6,234 bases of DNA from an uncultured Acetatifactor sp. (lineage in GTDB: Bacteria; Bacillota; Clostridia; Lachnospirales; Lachnospiraceae): positions 1 to 6,234 of the forward strand of contig CAJTMX010000070.1 in assembly GCA_910577235.1 (NCBI GenBank), in the 5' to 3' direction. Position numbers and translations under genes: made by a program. The notes under the pieces are model-generated. The model ran no database searches. It had not been told where the DNA came from and was given only the letters and a program-made list of their open reading frames with translations. Each line of letters begins with the position of its first letter. Positions within the stretch are counted from its first letter, which is position 1. Shown here one piece after another: positions 1 through 4,801 of the stretch.

Positions 1-2093
1 TCCTGTTCTTTGTGCAGAACAGCAGGGCCTATCAGTCCGATCTCATGAAAGTGACGGATGAGATTCAGATTCCGGTGCCGGTGGGACAGTATCAGCACGG
101 TTCCTCCAGGTGGATGAGGGAAGAAGAAAAAGATAAGGTGTTTCAGGTCTGTATGATAAATCCCACGGATCCGATAATCCGGCAGCTGATAGATACCGGG
201 TACGAGGGACTTGACTTTATGCGGGACACCGCAAAGACGGATGCCGGCGCCGCAGGAGGACGAGAGGACAGGGAACCTTCGGACGGTGCCGTTTCCATAG
301 ATCAGGATGCAGGACAGGAGACAGGAGAGGGAAAGGAGGAACGGACAAAGGAAGAAAAAAGAGAGGAAGAGCGGGGAAAGGAGGAACAGGAAAAAGAGGA
401 TAAAAAAGCGGAGGAAGGTTATGAGACGGTGGCGTATGTCTGGCAGAAACAGGAATCGGAGCCGGAACAGGGTGCATTCGCCGGAACAGAAAGACAGGCA
501 GGAAACGGTCAGGATCCATATCGGATTCTGAAGGAGGGTGGCGTTGTGATCGGGATGAGCAGACACGGCAAAAGGGAGAAAATACATTACATTGGGGACG
601 ATACCCACACCCTCACCATAGGCGCGACCCGTTCCGGCAAGACAAGGACGCTGGTGCTGCAGTCTGTCTGTCTCATGGCGCTGGCTGGCGAGAGCCTTGT
701 CATCAGCGATCCCAAGGCGGAGCTGTATCAGTATACAGCCCCTTTTCTGAAGAAACTGGGGTATGATGTGATCTGTCTTGATTTCAAGAATCCGGAAAAG
801 AGCAGCCGTTACAACCTGCTCCAGCCTATTATTGACGCTGTGAACAGAGGGGAGACGGATAAAGCGGAGATGTATGCATGGGACATTACCAACATCCTTG
901 TGGGAGATAACACCAGTAATGAGAAAATCTGGGAGAACGGGGAAAAGTCCACTATTGCGGCGGCCATCCTCTGTGTGGTGGTGGATAACGCCAAGCGGCC
1001 GGAGTATCAGAACCTCACCAATGTTTACTGGTTTGTGGCGGAGATGTGTAAGGCGGTAGGGAACAAAACGCCCATGCAGGAGTATGTCAAGAAACTGAAA
1101 CCGGGGCACCCGGCCAGGGCGCTTTTATCAATCTCTGATGTGGCGCCCAGCAGGACGAAGGGGAGCTTTTACACCTCGGCGCTGACTACGCTGCGGCTGT
1201 TTACCTCAAGGGCCATTTTTTCTGTCACTCACAAGAGTGATTATAACATAGCGGACATCGGGAGAAGAAAGCAGGCGCTGTTCTTTATCCTGCCGGATGA
1301 AAAGACTACCTATTATCCCATTGCAAGTCTTATGGTGTCCCAACTTTATGAGATGCTGGTGCATCAGTCGGATGAAAGGGGAGGGAGGCTGATCAACCGG
1401 GTGAACTTTGTTCTGGAGGAATTCGGCAACTTTACCAGGATAAACGACCTGACGAACAAGCTGACCGTGGCAGGAGGCCGGGGTATGAGGTTCCATTTCT
1501 TTTTGCAGAGCTTTGAGCAGCTCACAGAGAAGTACAACCGGGAGACGGCGGCCATTGTCAAGTCCAACTGTCAGAGCTGGATTTATTTGCAGGCGGATGA
1601 TAAGGAAACTTTGTCCGAAATCTGCGACAAGCTGGGGAAATATACCTGCTCCGGCTATCAGTTGTCAAGCCAGCATGGGAAGTATGTTAATCCGTCCTCC
1701 AGCAGCACTGTCAGTCTGGTGGGCAGGGAACTTCTGACAACGGATGAAATACGAAGGGTGTCGAGGCCCTATCAGATTGTGGTGTCCCGCTCCCACCCGG
1801 CGATGATGGTGTCACCGGATCTGTCACAGTGGTATTTTAACCGGATGTGCGGGCTGGGGGACAAGGAGCATAACCGCAGGGTCAGAGAGGAACGTGAGAG
1901 GAAGCGACCGGTACTTACCGGCGTAAAGGAGGACATCCCGCTGTGGAACATTTGGATCTACTATACAAAGGATCTTCAGATGAAGGAGGAAAAGCAGAGA
2001 CAACAGGGGATTCCTGTGCAGGCAGGTTCTCTGTTCTCGGAAAAATTTATGCGAAGGGGAGGAAAGGCACCGGACAATGAAGAAGATGAATAA
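1..2093 (+). CDS. virD4: VirD4/TraG-type conjugative coupling protein (5' end missing)
   Basis: Membrane-anchored ATPase that delivers the relaxase-DNA complex to the type IV secretion channel. The frame is open to the left edge (L-F-F before the GTG at 12), and the usual N-terminal membrane helices are absent, so the true start lies upstream and the GTG at 12 is internal. Residue numbers count from that GTG. Walker A is GATRSGKT at 204-211, followed by the family-typical SDPKAELYQYT. Walker B is FVLEEFGN at 466-473. A conserved LQSFEQL motif lies around Q499, and a late SRPYQIVVSRSHPAMM block is also typical of clostridial element coupling proteins. The C-terminal KEHNRRVREERERKRP segment is the usual basic tail. 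Between the early SSRWM motif and Walker A lies a Glu/Lys-rich stretch (about residues 75-165) that I do not expect in this family. The stop overlaps the next start by 17 bases, suggesting translational coupling. Family assignment is very secure. Confidence 0.95.
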   Translation, partial: LFFVQNSRAYQSDLMKVTDEIQIPVPVGQYQHGSSRWMREEEKDKVFQVCMINPTDPIIRQLIDTGYEGLDFMRDTAKTDAGAAGGREDREPSDGAVSIDQDAGQETGEGKEERTKEEKREEERGKEEQEKEDKKAEEGYETVAYVWQKQESEPEQGAFAGTERQAGNGQDPYRILKEGGVVIGMSRHGKREKIHYIGDDTHTLTIGATRSGKTRTLVLQSVCLMALAGESLVISDPKAELYQYTAPFLKKLGYDVICLDFKNPEKSSRYNLLQPIIDAVNRGETDKAEMYAWDITNILVGDNTSNEKIWENGEKSTIAAAILCVVVDNAKRPEYQNLTNVYWFVAEMCKAVGNKTPMQEYVKKLKPGHPARALLSISDVAPSRTKGSFYTSALTTLRLFTSRAIFSVTHKSDYNIADIGRRKQALFFILPDEKTTYYPIASLMVSQLYEMLVHQSDERGGRLINRVNFVLEEFGNFTRINDLTNKLTVAGGRGMRFHFFLQSFEQLTEKYNRETAAIVKSNCQSWIYLQADDKETLSEICDKLGKYTCSGYQLSSQHGKYVNPSSSSTVSLVGRELLTTDEIRRVSRPYQIVVSRSHPAMMVSPDLSQWYFNRMCGLGDKEHNRRVREERERKRPVLTGVKEDIPLWNIWIYYTKDLQMKEEKQRQQGIPVQAGSLFSEKFMRRGGKAPDNEEDE
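240..510 (+). repeat. Low-complexity Glu/Lys-rich insertion with an imperfect 45-base duplication
   Basis: The + strand is almost pure purine from about 302 to 417. A 14-base word (GGGAAAGGAGGAAC) occurs at 329-342 and again at 374-387, exactly 45 bases apart. The encoded units are 15 residues each, G107-R121 and G122-G136, with 9 identical positions, both built on a GKEE start. The spacing keeps the reading frame, which fits tandem duplication of a charged coiled-coil or disordered linker. The stretch also contains several AGGAGG-like words, which are probably a by-product of Glu/Lys codons. Confidence 0.7.
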
Positions 2094-2430
2094 ATGGTTA
2101 CAGAGATGCAGGGCGGCGGCAAGGGCACTTTCTGCCGCCCTTGCCATGTTCCTGCTGGACGGCAGGATCGCTTATGCCAGCAGCAGTATCAACCAGAGCA
2201 GGCTTGCCTTGGGGACGGAGAGGCTGATTAAGGACGCTACTTCCTGGCTTATGGTGCTGGCGCCGATTGTGGCAGGGCTTTTGATTATCTATTTCTGCAT
2301 CAGACGCAGCGCCGCAGATGAGATGGATCAGAAGAAATGGAACAACCGTATCGTGGTTGCCATTGTGTCCTGTATCGGGGCTGTGATTGGGAGCGCAACT
2401 TTAAACATTATTATCGGTTATTACCGGTAA
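2077..2430 (+). CDS. VirB2/TrbC-like pilin subunit candidate
   Basis: A 117-residue protein with the classic VirB2 layout. It has a basic N-terminus, a hydrophobic signal core around residues 17-27, and a likely signal peptidase site after A-Y-A (residues 32-34). Two membrane helices follow, at about 57-75 and 92-115, separated by a short charged loop with DEMDQKKWNNR (81-91). In VirB2/TrbC proteins this hairpin of helices polymerises into the conjugative pilus; in Gram-positive elements it may serve as a surface or channel subunit. The ATG at 2077 lies inside the end of virD4, with AAAGG at 2063-2067 and GGGGAGG at 2056-2062 upstream. A second in-frame ATG at 2086 is possible. Assignment rests on topology, size and position rather than a diagnostic motif, so the pilin role is an inference. 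Confidence 0.7.
   Translation: MKKMNKWLQRCRAAARALSAALAMFLLDGRIAYASSSINQSRLALGTERLIKDATSWLMVLAPIVAGLLIIYFCIRRSAADEMDQKKWNNRIVVAIVSCIGAVIGSATLNIIIGYYR
2111..2145 (+). promoter_or_regulatory. Two competing GC-rich hairpins at the start of the VirB2-like gene
   Basis: GGCAAGGGC at 2118-2126 pairs perfectly with GCCCTTGCC at 2137-2145 (9 bp, 10-base loop). GGGCGGC at 2111-2117 pairs perfectly with GCCGCCC at 2134-2140. The two stems share 2137-2140 and cannot form together. No T-tract follows, so this is not a terminator. The segment encodes the Ala/Arg-rich signal region, and GC-rich Ala codons alone could create it, so a regulatory role is speculative. Confidence 0.3.
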
Positions 2431-2466
2431 ACCACTCATTAAAATAAAAATGGAGGTATGAACACT

Positions 2467-2718
2467 ATGAGAAAAATCAATGACACTATGAACAGACTGG
2501 CTGTAACTGTGTATGTAAAGGGCGGACGCTTGAAACAGAGAATCACCGGCATCCTTGCCAGAAAAGAGGGGGAGGGCTTTGTAGATACGGCCCTTAAGAT
2601 TCTGATCTCTGTGGTGGTAGGTGCCTTGCTGCTGGCGGGACTTTACGCACTGTTCAAGAATACCATCCTGCCTACGCTGACGCAGAAGATCACAAATCTG
2701 TTTAATTATCAGGGGTAA
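2467..2718 (+). CDS. Small single-helix membrane protein resembling DUF6133
   Basis: An 83-residue protein from the ATG at 2467. The N-terminal third is basic and amphipathic. It is followed by a GEGFVDTALKI segment (35-45), one strong membrane helix (about 41-63) and the tail NTILPTLTQKITNLFNYQG. This pattern matches proteins I know as DUF6133, found in clostridial conjugative elements beside the coupling protein; the function is not established. GGAGG at 2452-2456 is 10 bases from the ATG at 2467 but only one base from the alternative ATG at 2458 (86 residues), so 2467 is preferred. The 36-base gap before it is A-rich. The charged segment followed by a hydrophobic helix also recalls type IVb (Flp) pilins, with Asp where Flp pilins have Glu. 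A structural role in the secretion apparatus is likely but not shown. Confidence 0.75.
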   Translation: MRKINDTMNRLAVTVYVKGGRLKQRITGILARKEGEGFVDTALKILISVVVGALLLAGLYALFKNTILPTLTQKITNLFNYQG

Positions 2719-2884
2719 AGCGCGTGTTATTTGGTAATAGAACGGTGTATTAGTGACGGAGAGCTGCCTGCCGGGAAACCGGCAGGCAGAGATTAATGTG
2801 TGCCCAGGTGGAAATGCGTCGAATAATGCGACGGTCTGCGTTGGAATGGAAGATAAGGAAAATTTTATTTATGTGGAGGGAAAA
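2719..2884 (+). other. 166-base intergenic segment with hairpins before the SpoVG-like gene
   Basis: I see no convincing gene here. A frame in register with the SpoVG-like gene is open from GTG 2753, but it lacks a ribosome binding site and reads through a perfect hairpin. The segment holds the 11-bp hairpin at 2764-2789, a weak 5-bp stem (CGTCG 2817-2821 with CGACG 2829-2833), and the GGAGG at 2875-2879 that serves the next gene. It is the longest untranslated gap in the window. Confidence 0.6.
2764..2789 (+). promoter_or_regulatory. Perfect 11-bp hairpin with GAAA tetraloop
   Basis: CTGCCTGCCGG (2764-2774) and CCGGCAGGCAG (2779-2789) are exact reverse complements around the loop GAAA (2775-2778), a stable GNRA-type tetraloop. 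The downstream bases (AGATTAATG) contain no T-tract, so it is not a standard intrinsic terminator. In a single operon transcript it could act as an RNA processing or stability element separating the small-membrane-protein genes from the SpoVG-like gene. That role is inference. Confidence 0.6.
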
Positions 2885-3163
2885 ATGAAAGTAACAGCAA
2901 AAATTACAAAGAGCTTTACGGATGCAGGAAAACTGAAAGCGTTCGCCACGGTATGTCTGGCGGACGCTTTTTTAGTGACCGGCATCCGGGTTGTGGAGTG
3001 CGAAAAAGGGATCACTGTGTTCATGCCCAGCATGAAGGACAAGGAGGACGAGTACCGGGATGTATGTTTCCCAATCAAGCCGGAGCTGCGCAGCCAGATC
3101 AATACGGCTGTATTAAACGCCTACGATGCAAGCCAGAAGGAAAATGAAACGGATGAGGAATAG
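2885..3163 (+). CDS. spoVG: SpoVG-family regulatory protein
   Basis: A 92-residue protein of typical SpoVG size and pattern. It has the opening MKVTAKI strand, GKLKAFATVCLADAFLVTGIRVVE (residues 15-38), the conserved VFMPS (45-49), then EYRDVCFPI (56-64) and an ILNAY-like helix INTAVLNAY (72-80), with an acidic tail. SpoVG proteins are small nucleic-acid-binding regulators known from sporulation, septation and virulence control in Firmicutes. Homologues are also carried in clostridial conjugative elements. The ATG at 2885 is chosen because GGAGG at 2875-2879 lies five bases upstream; an in-frame GTG at 2753 has no such support. The gene sits inside the secretion operon, so regulation of transfer or of element RNA is a reasonable inference. 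It is not the housekeeping copy, whose neighbours would differ. Confidence 0.9.
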   Translation: MKVTAKITKSFTDAGKLKAFATVCLADAFLVTGIRVVECEKGITVFMPSMKDKEDEYRDVCFPIKPELRSQINTAVLNAYDASQKENETDEE

Positions 3164-3184
3164 CAGAAAAGAGATTATGCGAGG

Positions 3185-3201
3185 GGAGGTGACCTGAATT
3201 G
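3185..3201 (+). promoter_or_regulatory. Strong ribosome binding site fixing a TTG start
   Basis: GGAGGTGA at 3185-3192 is a near-perfect match to the anti-Shine-Dalgarno and lies six bases before TTG 3199-3201. There is no ATG at a suitable distance, so this site decides the start of the VirB6-like gene. Confidence 0.8.
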
Positions 3202-4044
3202 GAGGTTATATTGGTACTCCTTATCGTGGCGATTTTAAACGGGGCAATAGTCTACATTGATTCAATGCTGCAGGACCTGGTGCCCATGACGCTATATGCC
3301 GACCGATATATGCTGACGGCAAATGGTGGGAGTATGATTGATACGCTTTTTGATATTTTGCTGGGCTTCGGAGTATCTCTGATTATCCTGAAATTCCTGA
3401 AAAAGGGTTTTGAGTGCTATGTTATGTGGACTGACGGGGATCCTGACACGGAACCAATCAGTATTGTCATTCGCTTTATGCAGGCAGTGGTGATAGCAGT
3501 TTGTTTCCCAATCCTGTATGGCTGGATGGCGAAGGCCGCAGAGGGTCTGATTGATGACCTGCTGGTAGCGATAGGAGCCTCTACGGATTATGACTGGCAG
3601 ACATGGGTAAACGGTATTTCATCGCTGGGGCTGGTGACGGCTATCTTTGGACTGATCTTTGTCATTTGCTATTTTATTCTGTATTTCCAGTTCCTGATGA
3701 GAGGGTTGGAAATCATGATTTTGCGGATTGGTATGCCTATGGCCTGCGTGGGGCTTTTGGATAACGATAAAGGGGTATTTAAAACCTATATCAACAAATT
3801 TTTCCAAAGCACCCTTGCGGTGGTAATCCAGATCTGTCTCTGTAAGCTGGGGGTAGGGATGATGCTGAATGTGGGTATCAACATGAATGTGTTCTGGGGG
3901 CTGGCCTGTCTGGTGCTTGCCATCAAGACGCCCGCATTCCTGCGTGACTTCCTTGTGCCCACAGGCGGAGGGGCAGGCGGTGTAATCAACAATGTATACC
4001 ACTCCGTGCGGCTGGTGGGAATGGTAAAAGGCATGGCAAAGTAA
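3199..4044 (+). CDS. VirB6/TrbL-like polytopic conjugation protein
   Basis: A 281-residue integral membrane protein with about six or seven predicted helices, near residues 3-22, 49-67, 88-110, 141-165, 203-223 and 229-243, plus a less certain one near 167-187. The central stretch RIGMPMACVGLLDNDKG (176-192), followed by a helix, is the kind of conserved core seen in TrbL/VirB6 proteins of clostridial elements; I associate this subgroup with DUF6102, with moderate certainty. VirB6 proteins form part of the inner-membrane channel through which DNA passes. The C-terminus is short and Gly-rich (PTGGGAGG, 254-261), with none of the long extracellular extension of larger TrbL proteins. Start is TTG at 3199, fixed by an excellent ribosome binding site. 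It lies between the SpoVG-like gene and two small membrane-protein genes, the usual slot for VirB6. Confidence 0.85.
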   Translation: MEVILVLLIVAILNGAIVYIDSMLQDLVPMTLYADRYMLTANGGSMIDTLFDILLGFGVSLIILKFLKKGFECYVMWTDGDPDTEPISIVIRFMQAVVIAVCFPILYGWMAKAAEGLIDDLLVAIGASTDYDWQTWVNGISSLGLVTAIFGLIFVICYFILYFQFLMRGLEIMILRIGMPMACVGLLDNDKGVFKTYINKFFQSTLAVVIQICLCKLGVGMMLNVGINMNVFWGLACLVLAIKTPAFLRDFLVPTGGGAGGVINNVYHSVRLVGMVKGMAK

Positions 4045-4087
4045 GTGGTGCAAGTATGCAGGACACAAATTCACGGAAACGGAAAGG

Positions 4088-4303
4088 GTGGAGCATTTGA
4101 ATGTAGATGATATTTCCAAAGCTATAATCGGCCTGATCCGGGCAGGTGCAGCATTTCGGTTTGTATACTGCATGGTACGCCTGCAGGGGGCGGAAGAGGA
4201 ACAGGCGCAATACCGGAAGAGGGCAAAAAATACGGTATTGTTCTACGTCATAGCCGAAAGCATCTGGCAGATCAGGGATATTGTGATGTATTACTATAAG
4301 TGA
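4088..4303 (+). CDS. Small two-helix membrane protein of the conjugation operon
   Basis: A protein of 71 residues (from GTG 4088) or 68 (from TTG 4097) that I cannot assign to a named family. It has a hydrophobic segment at about 11-31 (KAIIGLIRAGAAFRFVYCMV), a charged middle (EEEQAQYRKR, 36-45) and a second hydrophobic segment at about 48-67, ending in DIVMYYYK. The size and two-helix form, between the VirB6-like and PrgI-like genes, suggest a minor component of the secretion apparatus. The start is uncertain. For GTG 4088 there is only a GGAAA-type site at 4075-4079. For TTG 4097 there is GGTGGAG at 4087-4093, closely spaced. The gap from the previous stop is 43 bases, and the next gene's frame opens within two bases of this stop. 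Confidence 0.75.
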   Translation: MEHLNVDDISKAIIGLIRAGAAFRFVYCMVRLQGAEEEQAQYRKRAKNTVLFYVIAESIWQIRDIVMYYYK

Positions 4304-4304
4304 T

Positions 4305-4664
4305 GTGGCTCATGGGACGGGTCGGAAAGGAGGAAGTACGGAAGAGCAGAAATGGGAACTGTATATTCCCAGTGGGGTAAAGGCGGAGAATGAATTGTTC
4401 AACGGTTTTGGACGGAGGGAGCTTTTGCAGAGTGCTGCAGGCTCCCTTTTTGGCGGCGCTGTTGCCGCCGTGATCTGGCTGTGTTCGGGAAATGTAGCGT
4501 TTACCGTGGTTGCGGCCCTGACGGGAATCTTTGGGAGTGTGATGATGTGTACCAGAGACCAGAACAATCAGAGTGTGGTCGATCAGATCGGGAACATGGT
4601 GCGTTTTGCAAGAAATCAGCAGATTTACCCTTACCGGGCTTTAAGAGAATGGGGCGTATGGTGA
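4305..4664 (+). CDS. PrgI-like type IV secretion membrane protein
   Basis: Up to 119 residues from GTG 4305. The opening WELYIPSGVK (17-26), then FNGFGRRELLQ (32-42) and two membrane helices (about 42-60 and 64-82) before a basic tail with YPYRALREW, match the PrgI family. PrgI proteins are small VirB3-like partners of VirB4 in Gram-positive conjugation and normally lie directly upstream of virB4. The start is puzzling. GTG 4305 has no ribosome binding site, while a clear AAAGGAGG (4326-4333) lies inside the frame and precedes an in-frame ACG (4338) that would give 108 residues, a natural family length. The coding region also contains a terminator-like hairpin at 4416-4451. The stop overlaps the ATG of the following VirB4-like start by seven bases. 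Confidence 0.8.
   Translation: MAHGTGRKGGSTEEQKWELYIPSGVKAENELFNGFGRRELLQSAAGSLFGGAVAAVIWLCSGNVAFTVVAALTGIFGSVMMCTRDQNNQSVVDQIGNMVRFARNQQIYPYRALREWGVW
4416..4451 (+). terminator. Terminator-like hairpin inside the PrgI-like gene
   Basis: GGGAGC (4417-4422) pairs with GCTCCC (4441-4446), extended by A4416-T4447. Inside it, TGCAG (4426-4430) pairs with CTGCA (4435-4439) around the loop AGTG, leaving a small T bulge. TTTTT follows at 4447-4451, giving the form of an intrinsic terminator. A further GGCGGC/GCCGCC stem lies just after it (4452-4457 with 4464-4469). Translating ribosomes would prevent folding, so it could act only when the gene is poorly translated. Chance formation inside coding sequence remains possible. 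Confidence 0.4.
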
Positions 4665-4801
4665 GGCGGAAACAAAATTACCAATTCAATTTGGATGCTA
4701 TTCTGCCGGAAGAGAGAAAAGGAGATGTGAATACCTCTCAAACCAAAACAGGAGGTCTGTTTGGAATTTTTGGATTTATTCAGTGGAATAGGCGGCTTTA
4801 G
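4658..4801 (+). pseudogene. virB4: Probable remnant of the VirB4 N-terminus, interrupted by the methyltransferase gene
   Basis: The ATG at 4658 overlaps the end of the PrgI-like gene, exactly where virB4 normally begins in these elements. The first ~30 residues (MVRRKQNYQFNLDAILPEE, then a polar stretch ending SQTKT at 4736-4750) resemble the charged N-terminal tail of clostridial VirB4 ATPases, which normally leads into a VQxSIPY-type segment. Here that continuation is missing. After about 4750 the sequence carries the ribosome binding site and start of the methyltransferase, and the remaining 17 codons to the TAG at 4799-4801 largely shadow that gene in another frame. The resemblance to VirB4 is from memory of the family and is short. 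It could instead be an unrelated 47-residue gene, or non-coding. Confidence 0.45.
4750..4763 (+). promoter_or_regulatory. Ribosome binding site and TTG start of the methyltransferase
   Basis: AGGAGG at 4750-4755 lies five bases before TTG 4761-4763, an ideal arrangement. The frame from this TTG opens directly with MEFLDLFSGIGGF, the standard beginning of C5 methyltransferases, so the start is secure despite the rare codon. Confidence 0.85.

Noticed and set aside
217..519. Minus-strand Pro/Leu-rich open frame opposite virD4
   Set aside because: It is the complement of the Glu/Lys purine-rich stretch, which gives Pro/Leu/Phe codons automatically.
2764..2789. Hairpin as an intrinsic terminator
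   Set aside because: No T-tract follows the stem, and the genes on both sides appear to belong to one operon.
2841..2870. Possible promoter with TTGGAA at 2841 and TTTATT at 2864 before the SpoVG-like gene
   Set aside because: Both boxes match the consensus poorly, and transcription would begin at or after the ribosome binding site.
2753..2884. In-frame 44-codon upstream extension of the SpoVG-like gene from GTG 2753
   Set aside because: It has no ribosome binding site, reads through a perfect hairpin and adds sequence foreign to SpoVG, while ATG 2885 has GGAGG at the right distance.
3619..4173. Minus-strand 184-codon open frame
   Set aside because: It lies opposite the VirB6-like gene, has a His/Pro/Gln-rich composition with no recognisable domain, and is explained by the codon pattern of the real gene.
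4481..4657. Upstream part of the frame that contains the VirB4-like start
   Set aside because: It overlaps the PrgI-like gene in another frame and has no supporting start. Only the part from ATG 4658 is plausible.
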